A stretch of DNA of 52,980 nucleotides, taken from contig JAKBNS010000242.1 of assembly GCA_021830925.1 (NCBI GenBank), positions 1 to 52,980 of the forward strand. Reading direction: 5' to 3'. The notes under the pieces are model-generated. The model saw nothing but the letters and a program-made list of their open reading frames with translations. It had not been told where the DNA came from and searched no databases. The position numbers were made by a program, and so were the translations under genes. This document shows positions 1 to 7,977 of the stretch, in pieces (positions within the stretch are counted from its first letter, which is position 1; each line of letters begins with the position of its first letter). The DNA is from Pseudomonadota bacterium. Lineage in GTDB: Bacteria > Pseudomonadota > Gammaproteobacteria > Burkholderiales > Burkholderiaceae_C.

Positions 1-53
1 CCAGCCTCGCAGCCCTCTTCGCCGCCCCCTGTCCGGCCCCTTGCTCGCGCGTC

Positions 54-1691
54 ATGACCCACTTCGACTGGCACAACCCCTATCCGAGCACCCGCACGCC
101 GGTGTTCGCCCGCAACGTGGTGTCCACCTCGCATCCGCTGGCCGCGCAGGCCGGGCTGCGCATGCTGTGGCGGGGCGGCAATGCGATCGACGCGGCCATC
201 GCCGCCGCCGCCGCGATCACCGTCGTCGAGCCGGTGTCCTGCGGCCTGGGCAGCGATGCCTTCGCGCTGGTGTGGGATGGCGCTCGCCTGCACGGCTTGA
301 ATGCTTCCGGAACCGCGCCGGCGGCGTGGAGCCTGGACTATTTCCGCAAGCGCTACGGCGAGCGGGACGGCGGGGTCCGGCGTCCCATGCGCGGCTGGGA
401 TACCGTGACCGTGCCGGGGGTCGTCGCCGGCTGGGAAGCCCTGCACGCCAAGTTCGGCTCGCTGCCCTTCGCAGACCTCATGGCGCCGGCCATCGACATC
501 GCCGAGCGCGGCTACGCGGTCTCGCCCATCGTGGCGCACAAATGGAAGGCGGCCATCGCCGACCTGCGCGAGCAGCCGGGCTTCTCGGCCGCATTCATGC
601 CCGGCGGGCGCGCGCCGGAGGTGGGCGAGCACCTGCGGCTGCCGGGACACGCGCGCAGCCTGCGCATGCTGGCCGAGCAGGGACCGCGCGGCTTCTACGA
701 AGGCGAGATCGCCGAGCGCATCGCGGCCTTCTCGCGCGCATGCGACGGCGCCATGACCCTGCAGGACCTGCGGGGCTACCAGGCGCAGTGGGTGGAGCCC
801 ATCGCCAAGGACTACCGCGGCTACACGGTGCACGAGATCGGGCCCAACGGGCAGGGTATCGCGGCGCTGATCGCGCTGGGCATCCTGGGGCAGTTCGACC
901 TGGCCTCGCTGCCGCGCGACGGGGTGGAGTCGCAGCATCTGCAGATCGAGGCGATGAAACTGGCCTTCGCCGACGTGTACCGCTACGTGGCCGATCCGCG
1001 CGCCATGGAGCTGAGCCCGGCCGAGATGCTCGACGACGCCTACCTGAAGTCGCGCGCCAGGCTGATCGACCCGAATCGCGCGACCCATTTCGGCTTCGGC
1101 ATGCCGCGTGCCGGCGGCACCATCTACCTGAGCGCCGCCGACGAACAGGGTCGCATGATCAGTTTCATCCAGTCCAACTACATGGGATTCGGCTCCGGCG
1201 TGGTCGTGCCGGACATGGGCATCTCGCTGCAGAACCGCGGCTACGGTTTTTCCATGGATCCCGCGTCGCCCAACGTCGTGGCGCCGGGCAAGCGGCCTTT
1301 CCACACCATCATTCCCGCCTTCCTCACCCGCGAGGAGCAGGGCCGGCGCCGGGCGGTGATGAGCTTCGGGGTCATGGGCGGCGACATGCAGCCGCAGGGC
1401 CACCTGCAGACCCTCGTGCGCATGCTCGACTACGGCCAGCAGCCGCAGGCGGCCTGCGATGCCCCGCGCTGGAAGGTCAACCGCGACTTCAGCATCGACG
1501 TGGAGCCCACGCTGGATGCCGGCTGCGTGCGCGAACTGGTGGCGCGCGGGCATGTCATCCAGTCCATCGAGGACCCCTACATGGACTTCGGCTCCGGCCA
1601 GTTCATCTGGCGCCTCGAGGAGGGCAACGCGGAGCGGGGCTACGTGGCGGCCAGCGATTCCCGGCGCGACGGACTCGCCGCGGGGTACTGA
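54..1691 (+). CDS. gamma-glutamyltransferase family protein
   Basis: This 545-residue protein is a gamma-glutamyltranspeptidase homologue (N-terminal nucleophile hydrolase fold), a family that cleaves gamma-glutamyl bonds of glutathione-like substrates. The family's N-terminal signature is visible around residues 41-70 (GGNAIDAA, then VVEPVSCGLGSDAF). The probable autoprocessing site and nucleophile is Thr356 in GGTIYLSAAD, followed by the oxyanion-loop-like GFGSG (378-382). No signal peptide is visible, unlike periplasmic Ggt, so a cytoplasmic YwrD-like member is more likely. The ATG gives a clean family N-terminus; no good ribosome site is visible. Substrate is not determined by sequence. 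The 106 bp to the next gene show nothing notable. Confidence 0.9.
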   Translation: MTHFDWHNPYPSTRTPVFARNVVSTSHPLAAQAGLRMLWRGGNAIDAAIAAAAAITVVEPVSCGLGSDAFALVWDGARLHGLNASGTAPAAWSLDYFRKRYGERDGGVRRPMRGWDTVTVPGVVAGWEALHAKFGSLPFADLMAPAIDIAERGYAVSPIVAHKWKAAIADLREQPGFSAAFMPGGRAPEVGEHLRLPGHARSLRMLAEQGPRGFYEGEIAERIAAFSRACDGAMTLQDLRGYQAQWVEPIAKDYRGYTVHEIGPNGQGIAALIALGILGQFDLASLPRDGVESQHLQIEAMKLAFADVYRYVADPRAMELSPAEMLDDAYLKSRARLIDPNRATHFGFGMPRAGGTIYLSAADEQGRMISFIQSNYMGFGSGVVVPDMGISLQNRGYGFSMDPASPNVVAPGKRPFHTIIPAFLTREEQGRRRAVMSFGVMGGDMQPQGHLQTLVRMLDYGQQPQAACDAPRWKVNRDFSIDVEPTLDAGCVRELVARGHVIQSIEDPYMDFGSGQFIWRLEEGNAERGYVAASDSRRDGLAAGY

Positions 1692-1797
1692 ACCGGCACT
1701 CCGGGGCGGATGGAGCCCGCGCCCGGCCCGCGCTGGGGTCTAATACGGGTTTCGGGCTGCGGCGCGGGCCCGCCTCCACCTCCGTAGCCTCGAATCG

Positions 1798-2163
1798 ATG
1801 AAAGCCGCCTCCAGGACCCACCGCATCCTCGTCGTGCTGGCCGTGATCGTGGCCCTGCTCGCGCTGGGCAACCCCGGTCTGGACGATTTCGCCGCCTATG
1901 CGCGCAACAAGCTCGAGGACGCGCCGGGCGCGGTCGGCTTCCTCGCCGGACTGCTGCCGGGGCTGACCCGCTCGTACGTGCTGTCCAACACGCGGCGCAG
2001 CAATTTCGGCCTGTTCTCCATCTATCGCATCGACCCGGGCGATCCGCGGTCGGTGCCGGTGTTGGGCATCGCCTGGCATTTCCTTCCCCTGGGGCGTTCG
2101 CTGTCGCAACCGTCGCCCCCGCCGCGAGGGTCGGAGCCGCGCGAAGGCTCGTCGGGAGTCTGA
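1798..2163 (+). CDS. DUF4359-like small protein with one N-terminal membrane anchor
   Basis: A 121-residue protein with a hydrophobic segment at residues 9-23 (signal anchor or signal peptide). The core then resembles DUF4359: NPGLDDFAAYA near residue 25, SNTRRSNFGLFSIYRID near 63-79, and a late hydrophobic VLGIAWHF. The last 20 or so residues are Pro/Ser/Gly-rich and do not look like family sequence. Function of the family is unknown. It is convergent with the diguanylate cyclase gene, and its TGA stop lies in the left arm of a hairpin shared by the two gene ends. Confidence 0.7.
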   Translation: MKAASRTHRILVVLAVIVALLALGNPGLDDFAAYARNKLEDAPGAVGFLAGLLPGLTRSYVLSNTRRSNFGLFSIYRIDPGDPRSVPVLGIAWHFLPLGRSLSQPSPPPRGSEPREGSSGV

Positions 2164-2187
2164 GCCCCCGACCCGGCGCGGGCTCAG
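2160..2187. terminator. hairpin between convergent genes
   Basis: Perfect 8-bp inverted repeat CTGAGCCC / GGGCTCAG (2160-2167 and 2180-2187) with a 12-nt loop. It includes the stop codon of the DUF4359 gene and ends 3 nt short of the cyclase stop. There is no T-tract, so it may end transcripts weakly, protect 3' ends, or merely be symmetric. Confidence 0.4.
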
Positions 2188-2189
2188 GC

Positions 2190-3818
2190 CTATCGGGCGT
2201 AGAAGCGCAACTGGTCGCGACCGGCTCCCTTGGCCTCGTACATGGCCTGGTCGGCGCGGCGCAGCAGGCCCTGGGTGCCCTGGGCATCGCCCGGACACAC
2301 GGCGACGCCGACACTGGCTGATATGACGGCCACGGCGCCGTCGGGCAGCGCGATGGGCGCGCGCAGGCGCTCGAGCAGGCGTCCCAGGGTGTCGCGCACG
2401 ACCACCGCATCGGGCAGGTGGGTGAGCACGACAACGAACTCGTCGCCCCCCAGGCGGGCCACGATGTCATTGCCCCGCACGCTTTCCTGCAGGCGTTCGG
2501 CCACCACTTCCAGCACCCGATCGCCGGCATCGTGGCCGTGGGCGTCGTTGATGGGCTTGAAACGGTCGAGGTCGACGAAACACACGGCCAGTTCGTTGTT
2601 CAGGCGCCGCCGGGTCGCGAGCTCGCGTTCGAGCAGTTGGAGCAGCAACGCACGATTGGGCAGGCCGGTCAGCGCGTCGTGGTAGGCCAGCGCCTCGATG
2701 CGCTGTTCGCGCATCTTCAACGCGGTGATGTCCAGCATCATCCACAGGGATTCGTCGCGCTGCGCGGTCAGCATGGTGCCGCTGATGTCCACCCACACCG
2801 TATCGCCGGATTTCTTCACCATGCGCGCCTGGGCCCGATAGGTGCCGCCCGCCTGCAGCACCTTGTAGGCGTCGCGCCCGAGCGCCAGGTACGACTCCGC
2901 ATCGGGATACAGGATGCGCGAGGACTTGCCGAGAAGTTCCCCGGGTTCGTAGCCGAACATGCGCTCGAAGGCCGAGTTCGCCCACACGGTGTCGCGCCTG
3001 CGGATCTTGATGATGCCCACCAGGTCGCTGTGCAGCATCGCATGCTGTTCGCGCACCACGCCCTCGAGCGCCTGGCGCGCCTCGGTCAGCTCGGTGACCT
3101 CGCGGCCCACGCTCTGCACCTCCAGCAGGCGCCGCGCGGAGTCGTGGAAGGCGTGGTCGACGAAGTCGATCCAGTGCACCTCGCCGTCGACGTCGAGCAC
3201 GCGGCAGTCGAAGCGCACGCTGGGCTTGGCCGGGCTCAGGGTCGCCAGGCGATCGAGCACGCGTGCAAGGTCTTCCGGATGCACCGCCCGGCGCCACCGG
3301 CCAGGACGGCCGGGCCGCGCGGCCTCGCCGAACAGGCGCTGCGCCGTGTCGTTGGCGAACAGCACGGCTCCGCGTGCGTCGAAGCGCAGCACCACGTCGC
3401 TCTGGTCGTTCACCATGGCCTTCCAGCGCGCATCGCTCAATTCCATCCGGGCCAGCGCCTCGCCCAGTCGGCGATGGCCGTTCTGCAAGGTGCGCATGAC
3501 CAGCGCGATGATCAGCGAGGAACCGACGAAGGACAGCGCAACCAAGGCGCTGGTGGGCGTCAGCGCCCAGCCCCAGTACGGCGGGTAGAAGATGTACAGG
3601 CCGCAGACCGCGCTCAACACCAGGACCCACAAGCCAGGCCCGGTTCCGCATAGATAAAAGACAAGCACAATCGCCGGATAGAACGTGATAAATCCGGCGC
3701 GTTGGTCAACAGGCAGAACCGCGAAGCGCAGGGCCAATGCTGCGAGGAAGACCGCGCTGGCCGTCGCATAGCGAGTCGGCGCGGCGCGCTCGGCGAGGGT
3801 GAGGCGTCGCAAGGGCAT
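2190..3818 (-). CDS. membrane-bound PAS-PAS-GGDEF diguanylate cyclase
   Basis: A 542-residue protein that should make c-di-GMP at the inner membrane. Residues about 17-108 form four hydrophobic segments like the DUF4118 sensor module. Two PAS-like domains follow at about 128-245 and 258-368, then a GGDEF domain at about 370-540. The active-site loop is intact (Gly457-Gly-Asp-Glu-Phe461), and RGND at 448-451, five residues before it, is a complete inhibitory I-site, so product inhibition is likely. The ATG at 3818 begins MPLRRLTLAER just before the first membrane segment; the frame is open much further upstream, but that translation is low-complexity shadow of other genes. It lies 98 bp downstream of the LysE/ArgO gene on the same strand. 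Confidence 0.9.
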   Translation of the reverse strand: MPLRRLTLAERAAPTRYATASAVFLAALALRFAVLPVDQRAGFITFYPAIVLVFYLCGTGPGLWVLVLSAVCGLYIFYPPYWGWALTPTSALVALSFVGSSLIIALVMRTLQNGHRRLGEALARMELSDARWKAMVNDQSDVVLRFDARGAVLFANDTAQRLFGEAARPGRPGRWRRAVHPEDLARVLDRLATLSPAKPSVRFDCRVLDVDGEVHWIDFVDHAFHDSARRLLEVQSVGREVTELTEARQALEGVVREQHAMLHSDLVGIIKIRRRDTVWANSAFERMFGYEPGELLGKSSRILYPDAESYLALGRDAYKVLQAGGTYRAQARMVKKSGDTVWVDISGTMLTAQRDESLWMMLDITALKMREQRIEALAYHDALTGLPNRALLLQLLERELATRRRLNNELAVCFVDLDRFKPINDAHGHDAGDRVLEVVAERLQESVRGNDIVARLGGDEFVVVLTHLPDAVVVRDTLGRLLERLRAPIALPDGAVAVISASVGVAVCPGDAQGTQGLLRRADQAMYEAKGAGRDQLRFYAR

Positions 3819-3916
3819 GGTGTCGGGTGCGGGGTCCGGCGACCCCAGGCTTCCATGTTGCCACGAGGGTACCCGCAAACGCATGCGGGATTGCGTGCTG
3901 GTGTCCGAGCGTCGGC

Positions 3917-4558
3917 TCAGGCCCAGGCCTGCGGCAGCAGGCGCAGCGCCAGGAACCACATGGTGGTTCCGGTCAGCAGGTCCAGCACCTGCCAGGCCCT
4001 GGCCCGCGCGAACCACGGCGCCAGCCAGCGCGCCCCGAAGCCCAGCAGGCCGAACCACAGCAGGCTGCCCGTGCCGGCGCCCGCGAGGAACACCAGACGC
4101 AGCGGGCCCGGTTGCCGCGCACCGACGTTGCCCACCAGCAGCACCGTGTCCAGGTAGACATGCGGATTGAGCAGCGTGAAGGCGGTCGCCTGGGCCAGGG
4201 TCGCGCGCAGTCCGCGTGCGCGGGGTGCCTGGGAGGCCAGCAGGGCTTCGGGTCGCAGCGAGCGCCACAGCGCGCGCGAGCCGTAGCCGGCCAGGAACAG
4301 CGCGCCGACCAGCGCGAGTGCACGCCCCAGCCAGCTGCCGCGGCCCACGGCCTCGGCCATGCCGGCCACGCCCAGGCCCATCAGGCCCACGTCGGCCAGC
4401 ACGCACAGGCTCACCACCGGGGCCACGTACTCGCGCCGCAGTCCCTGGCGCAGCACGAAGGCGTTCTGCGCGCCGATGGCCACGATCAGGCTCAGGCTCA
4501 GGCCCAGGCCCTGCAGCAGTGCGTCCAGGGCAGCCGGCGGCGCAGGCGAGAAGGTCAT
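3917..4558 (-). CDS. argO: LysE/ArgO family basic amino acid exporter
   Basis: A 213-residue integral membrane protein of the LysE/ArgO type, which exports arginine or lysine and their toxic analogues. The family signature AIGAQNAFVLRQGLRR lies near residues 25-40, and NPHVYLDT in the middle is typical of ArgO/LysE. About six hydrophobic segments are visible, and length matches E. coli ArgO (211). The ATG at 4558 is preferred because the reading frame upstream is low-complexity and lies in the divergent leader. No LysG/ArgP-type LysR regulator is adjacent. Lysine versus arginine specificity cannot be told from sequence, so the symbol is tentative. Confidence 0.87.
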   Translation of the reverse strand: MTFSPAPPAALDALLQGLGLSLSLIVAIGAQNAFVLRQGLRREYVAPVVSLCVLADVGLMGLGVAGMAEAVGRGSWLGRALALVGALFLAGYGSRALWRSLRPEALLASQAPRARGLRATLAQATAFTLLNPHVYLDTVLLVGNVGARQPGPLRLVFLAGAGTGSLLWFGLLGFGARWLAPWFARARAWQVLDLLTGTTMWFLALRLLPQAWA

Positions 4559-4566
4559 GACTGCGA

Positions 4567-4596
4567 GCTTGCCTGTGCGCGAGGACGAAGGCAAGC
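4567..4596. promoter_or_regulatory. inverted repeat in the exporter / zinc-ribbon divergent leader
   Basis: Perfect 7-bp inverted repeat GCTTGCC / GGCAAGC with a 16-nt spacer, starting 9 nt upstream of the exporter ATG. It could be an operator or an RNA hairpin near the ribosome site. No function is shown. Confidence 0.3.
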
Positions 4597-4648
4597 ACGG
4601 CGAGCGTCGTATGCTGGGCTCGCCCGCGAACGCCCTGCCAACCCTGCC

Positions 4649-4894
4649 ATGTCCGCCGTCGTGCTCGAGTCGGTCCTGAGTTGCCCCCATTGCGGCTTCG
4701 CCAGTCGCGAGAACATGCCGGTGGACGCCTGCCGCTTTTTCCACGAATGCCCCGCATGCGCCACGGTGTTCGCTCCGCTGCCCGGAGACTGTTGCGTGTT
4801 CTGCTCCTACGGTTCGGTGCCCTGTCCCCCGGTGCAGCAGCGGCGTGTCGCGGCGGGGCCCGAAGCCCGCGAACCGGGGGCTGCCTGCTGCTGA
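4649..4894 (+). CDS. GDCCVxC domain zinc-ribbon protein (cysteine form)
   Basis: An 81-residue soluble protein. It has CPHC (12-15), a second pair CPAC (34-37), and the signature GDCCVFCSYGSVPCPP at about 46-61, diagnostic of the GDCCVxC family. That family includes selenoprotein members; here every such position is an ordinary cysteine codon. The paired Cys suggest a zinc ribbon or a metal/redox role; function is unknown, though relatives often sit near metal-resistance genes. It is divergent from the LysE/ArgO gene and convergent with the MBL gene. The C-terminal 20 residues, ending CC, are low complexity. Confidence 0.85.
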   Translation: MSAVVLESVLSCPHCGFASRENMPVDACRFFHECPACATVFAPLPGDCCVFCSYGSVPCPPVQQRRVAAGPEAREPGAACC

Positions 4895-4910
4895 GCGGGG
4901 GCGCGCTCAG
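4891..4910. terminator. hairpin embedding both stop codons of a convergent pair
   Basis: Perfect 7-bp inverted repeat CTGAGCG / CGCTCAG with a 6-nt loop. The TGA stop of the zinc-ribbon gene is in the left arm and the TGA stop of the MBL gene is in the right arm. No T-tract on either strand. Confidence 0.4.
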
Positions 4911-5851
4911 GGCATCTGGAACTGCAGGTAGGCGCGGTTGATGTTCTTGCGATTGAGTTCCCCGGCGTTGGCCAGCTCCCGGAAGGTCCGCGGAGTGGCA
5001 GCGTCGATGCGCGTGACGGCCTGTTCCAGATCCTCCATGTTCTCGGCCGCGGGTCGGGCCTGGCCGACCAGCCAGTCCAGGTAGTCGCCGGTCTGCGCAC
5101 GCGCCTGCTCCAGCGAGCACGGGCGCCCGTGACCGGGCACGATCACCCGCGGATGCAAGGTCGAGGCGAAGGCATGGAAACTGCGCGCCCACTGGTCGAC
5201 GCGACTGCCGTTGTCCAGCACGCCGAGCATGCGATCGGCGAACACCAGATCCCCCGCGAAGGCCACGCGCTGCTCGGGTAGCCACACGATCGCATCCCCG
5301 GGAAAATGGCCGGGTCCGAAGCGTCGCAGTTCGAGGCTCACGCCGCCCAGCACCAGCCGGGCCTCGTCGCCCGCGAGCGGGTCGGGGCTGCTCAGCGGGG
5401 ACGGGGGAGCGCCTCCCGCCGCGCCAGCCTGCGCCAGCGCCTGCACTTCCTGGGCGCCCAAGGCGTGCTGCTCGCCGACGGTGGCCTGCAGGGCGAGGAT
5501 CTTCGCGCCCCGCGCCGCGAACCACGCATTGCCCAGCCAGCGGTGGTCCTGGCTTCCGGTGTTGATCACCCAGCGCACCGGCAGCCTGGTCACGCCGCGC
5601 AGCGCCTGCGCGATCAGCTGCGCACCGGCGTCGCCCGCGCCGCTGTCGATCAGGATCACACCCTCGGGCGTGAGCACGGCCCCGAAGGTGGCGTTGTCGC
5701 CCGCATTGGCCTGGTCGCGCTGGCCCAAGGGGCCGACCAGTGCGTAGACCCCGGCGCTCACGGGCACGACGTCGAGCACCGCGCCGTGGGCCGCCAGGCC
5801 TGTCGCCAGCAGGGCCAGCGACAGGGCGATTTTCAGCAGGGTCCGCACCAT
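4907..5851 (-). CDS. exported MBL-fold metallo-hydrolase with altered HxHxDH motif
   Basis: A 314-residue protein with an N-terminal signal peptide (about 1-24, ending AAHGA), so probably periplasmic. The metallo-beta-lactamase fold is clear: the usual NTHxHxDHxxGN element appears as NTGSQDHRWLGN (97-108), GPGHFPGD has His182, AGD has Asp201, and PGHGRP has His241. Two zinc-1 histidines are therefore replaced by Gly99 and Gln101, while Asp102, His103, Asp201 and His241 of site 2 are present. This suggests a mono-metal enzyme or a different metal. It is not a class B beta-lactamase. It follows the cytochrome gene by 25 nt and is probably in one operon with it. Substrate unknown. Confidence 0.85.
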   Translation of the reverse strand: MVRTLLKIALSLALLATGLAAHGAVLDVVPVSAGVYALVGPLGQRDQANAGDNATFGAVLTPEGVILIDSGAGDAGAQLIAQALRGVTRLPVRWVINTGSQDHRWLGNAWFAARGAKILALQATVGEQHALGAQEVQALAQAGAAGGAPPSPLSSPDPLAGDEARLVLGGVSLELRRFGPGHFPGDAIVWLPEQRVAFAGDLVFADRMLGVLDNGSRVDQWARSFHAFASTLHPRVIVPGHGRPCSLEQARAQTGDYLDWLVGQARPAAENMEDLEQAVTRIDAATPRTFRELANAGELNRKNINRAYLQFQMP

Positions 5852-5876
5852 GGTCGCTTGCTCCGTGTGGCGCCGG

Positions 5877-6392
5877 CTACTGCAGCTTGTAGGCCGCGTG
5901 GCAGGCCACGCAGGTCTGCATCATGCGACCGAAGACCATCTGCGGCTTGTGCCAGTCCCCGGTGGCGGTCGCGTCCTGTGCCGCCACGATGAATTCGCCG
6001 GCCTGCATGTGCAGGCGTGCGCCCAGCTCGCGCATGCCCGGCGGCATGTAACGCGCTTCCTGTTCGGCCTGGTCGCCGTGCATGGACGACATGCCCAGGG
6101 TCATCGAGGCCACGCGCGCCGCGTCGTCGAAACGACCCTGCGCCATCGCCTGCTGGATCTCGGCCAGGCCCTGCAGATGCATGCGCATGGTCGCCAGCAC
6201 CTCGCGCCGCAATTCAGGCGGGAAGCGAACCTCGGCGCGGCCGTCGACCCGCGCGGTGGCGGCGGAGTCAGGGGCCGAGGCGGGCGCCGGCATGGCGCCC
6301 GGGTGCATGGACATGTCATGCGCGGCGGCGCTGCTCAGCGCGAGGGCGAACAGCAGGGCGGCCGGCACGGCGGCCCTCAGACCTTGTTTCAC
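5877..6392 (-). CDS. exported monohaem c-type cytochrome (cytochrome c'-like layout)
   Basis: A 171-residue protein with a signal peptide cleaved near residue 24 (SSAAAHD). The mature N-terminus is His/Met-rich (HDMSMHPGAM). A single haem motif CVACH sits at 161-165, only six residues from the C-terminus, and the rest is predicted helical; that resembles the cytochrome c' / c-556 four-helix fold. A role in periplasmic electron transfer or NO binding is possible. The start is a GTG at 6392 with an AGGAA-type ribosome site 8-12 nt upstream. It is the first gene of a likely operon with the MBL gene and lies behind an FNR-like box. Confidence 0.82.
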   Translation of the reverse strand: MKQGLRAAVPAALLFALALSSAAAHDMSMHPGAMPAPASAPDSAATARVDGRAEVRFPPELRREVLATMRMHLQGLAEIQQAMAQGRFDDAARVASMTLGMSSMHGDQAEQEARYMPPGMRELGARLHMQAGEFIVAAQDATATGDWHKPQMVFGRMMQTCVACHAAYKLQ

Positions 6393-6423
6393 GGCGGTTT
6401 CCTGGGTTTCGGTGGCCAGAGCT

Positions 6424-6462
6424 TACATACAGGGGGAGGCGTGAACATATGATCGCGATCAT
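6424..6462 (-). promoter_or_regulatory. FNR/Dnr-type box plus -10 for the cytochrome-MBL operon
   Basis: Positions 6449-6462 form a perfect 14-bp palindrome, ATGATCGCGATCAT. Its core TGAT-N4-ATCA matches the FNR-type consensus except for the outermost base on each side. On the minus strand TATGTA (6424-6429) can serve as -10, which places the palindrome centre about 39-41 bp upstream of the start site. That is the position expected for class II FNR-type activation. The box lies between the cytochrome gene and a Crp-family regulator gene and may serve both. Confidence 0.6.
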
Positions 6463-6517
6463 GTTTTCGGCTGGATCCCGCGGTCTGCGTCGATCCGGGC
6501 CGCCACCGTCCGTTTCC

Positions 6518-7234
6518 ATGCCCGAGCTCCCCTTGTCGATTCCCCATGGCCTGGCAGCAGACTTGCCCGAGAAGCTGCGAGCGCTCGGAGTGCGCGCTGA
6601 ACTGCGCGCGGGGGAAAGCTTGTTTCTCGGCGGCACCGAGCCGACCCGGGTGTACTGGGTGGAATCCGGCGAGATCGTGCTGCAGCGCCTTTCGCGCCAG
6701 GGGCAGGCGCTGATCCTGCAACGCGTGCGCGAAGGCTTCGTCGCGGAGGCCAGCTTGCAGGCGTCGCGCTATCACTGCGACGCGCTGGCGGCGCGCCCGT
6801 CGGTGGTCTTGGGCTTTGCGCGCGCACGCCTGCTGCGGGTGCTGGAGGAGACTCCCGGGCTGGCGCTCTGGTGGGCCGCCCGCCTGGCCGGGCAGTTGCG
6901 CGCGGCGCGCCTGCGCTGCGAGCGCCTGAGCCTGAAGGGGGCGGAGGCGCGCATCGTGCACGCAGTGGAGACCGAGGGCGTGGACGGCGTGCTGGTGCTG
7001 CCGTCCACGCGCCGCGCCTGGGCGGCGGAGCTGGGCTTGACGCCCGAGGCCCTGTACCGCGCGCTCGCCCGCCTGCAACGCGACGGGGTGCTGGCCCTGC
7101 GCGGCGCGGAGCTTCGCTGCGACACTACGCCGACGCCAGCGCCACTGCGTCCGCGCCCGCCGGAATGCGCATCGGAGCCTGCGGGTCGGTCACCGCGCGC
7201 CACACCGCCTGCGCCACCGCGGCGGATTCGGTGA
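6518..7234 (+). CDS. Crp/Fnr family transcriptional regulator
   Basis: A 238-residue regulator. Residues about 15-120 resemble the cyclic-nucleotide-binding beta roll (AGESLFLGGTEPTRVYWVESG). A dimerisation helix follows at about 125-150, then a winged helix near 165-205 (WAAELGLTPEALYRALARLQ). No N-terminal FNR iron-sulfur cysteine cluster is present, so it is not FNR itself; it could be Dnr-like or respond to another signal. The ATG at 6518 is chosen because the upstream in-frame ATG at 6449 falls inside the palindromic box. The last 30 or so residues are Pro/Arg-rich and overlap the 3' end of the convergent SDR gene by 110 bp. It is divergent from the cytochrome-MBL operon and may control it. 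Confidence 0.82.
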   Translation: MPELPLSIPHGLAADLPEKLRALGVRAELRAGESLFLGGTEPTRVYWVESGEIVLQRLSRQGQALILQRVREGFVAEASLQASRYHCDALAARPSVVLGFARARLLRVLEETPGLALWWAARLAGQLRAARLRCERLSLKGAEARIVHAVETEGVDGVLVLPSTRRAWAAELGLTPEALYRALARLQRDGVLALRGAELRCDTTPTPAPLRPRPPECASEPAGRSPRATPPAPPRRIR

Positions 7235-7877
7235 GCGGCGTCGAGGTGTCCCGGATCGACTCGAACACACGCCGCTGGAACTCGACGTAGGCGGCGGGCG
7301 GCGCCTCGGCCATCAGGCGCCGGGCGTTGTCGCCGAATCGCGTGTCCAGGCAGCGCCCGGGCAACACCAGGCGCAGGCGCACGCCGAAGGGCTCCAGTTC
7401 CAGGGCCAGGGATTCGGTGAAGGCGTTCACCGCCGCCTTGCTGGCCGTGTAGACCGACAGCAGCGGCAGCGGCCTGAGGGTGACGGTGGAGGTGACGTTG
7501 ACCACGATCCCGGAGCCGCGCTCGCGCATCGGTGCGAGCACGGCCTGGGTCATCGCGATGGTGCCGAGCAGGTTGGTTTCGACCACCTCCCGGATGCTCG
7601 ATTGCGCGAGGCCTTCCAGCGGCGCCGCGAGCCCGATGCCGGCGTTGTTGACCAGGGCATCGATGGGGCCCGCCTGCTCCAGGCAGCGCTGGATGCTCGA
7701 TGCGTCGGTCACGTCCAGCGCGAGCACGCGCAGGCGCCCGGAGGCGGGCAGCAGGTCCTGGCGCGGCGTGCGCATGGTGGCGATCACGCGCCAGCCCCTG
7801 TCGAGGAACAGGCGGGCGGTGTCGAGGCCGAAGCCGGAGGAGCAGCCGGTGATCAGGATGGTGGATGCATCGGACAT
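7125..7877 (-). CDS. SDR family oxidoreductase
   Basis: A 250-residue classical short-chain dehydrogenase/reductase. The cofactor loop TGCSSGFG is at 10-17, NNAG at 77-80, catalytic Ser130, and the YTASK motif has Tyr143 and Lys147. Substrate is unknown; the lack of an acidic residue right after the glycine loop and Arg near residue 36 would fit NADP preference, but this is weak. It starts 101 bp from a divergent AraC regulator, a pairing that suggests direct control. Its 3' end overlaps the Crp-family gene by 110 bp tail to tail. Confidence 0.9.
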   Translation of the reverse strand: MSDASTILITGCSSGFGLDTARLFLDRGWRVIATMRTPRQDLLPASGRLRVLALDVTDASSIQRCLEQAGPIDALVNNAGIGLAAPLEGLAQSSIREVVETNLLGTIAMTQAVLAPMRERGSGIVVNVTSTVTLRPLPLLSVYTASKAAVNAFTESLALELEPFGVRLRLVLPGRCLDTRFGDNARRLMAEAPPAAYVEFQRRVFESIRDTSTPLTESAAVAQAVWRAVTDPQAPMRIPAGADAVALASA

Positions 7878-7906
7878 GAGGTGGCGTTCCAATGGGTTGA
7901 ACAGGA

Positions 7907-7947
7907 TTGCACTGTAGGCCTCCGAAGCAGGACTTCCTACAATGAAA
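7907..7947. promoter_or_regulatory. operator-like inverted repeat between SDR and AraC genes
   Basis: TTGCACTGTAGG (7907-7918) and CCTACAATGAAA (7936-7947) are inverted repeats matching at 10 of 12 positions, with a 17-nt spacer, in the divergent intergenic region. This is a candidate site for the adjacent AraC-family regulator. Confidence 0.4.
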
Positions 7948-7977
7948 AGTCCGGAAATTTGTCGAGAACGTCCAGGG

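Noticed and set aside
3819-5525. Upstream extension of the diguanylate cyclase frame to over 1100 codons
   Set aside because: The extra 570 residues are Arg/Ala/Gly-rich and lie antisense or out of frame over the LysE/ArgO and MBL genes; the domain structure starts at 3818.
4907-5851. Class B beta-lactamase
   Set aside because: The MBL protein lacks two of the zinc-1 histidines and other class B features; only the fold is shared.
6449-6517. ATG at 6449 as start of the Crp-family gene
   Set aside because: It lies inside the FNR-like palindrome and the added residues are not family sequence; 6518 fits better.
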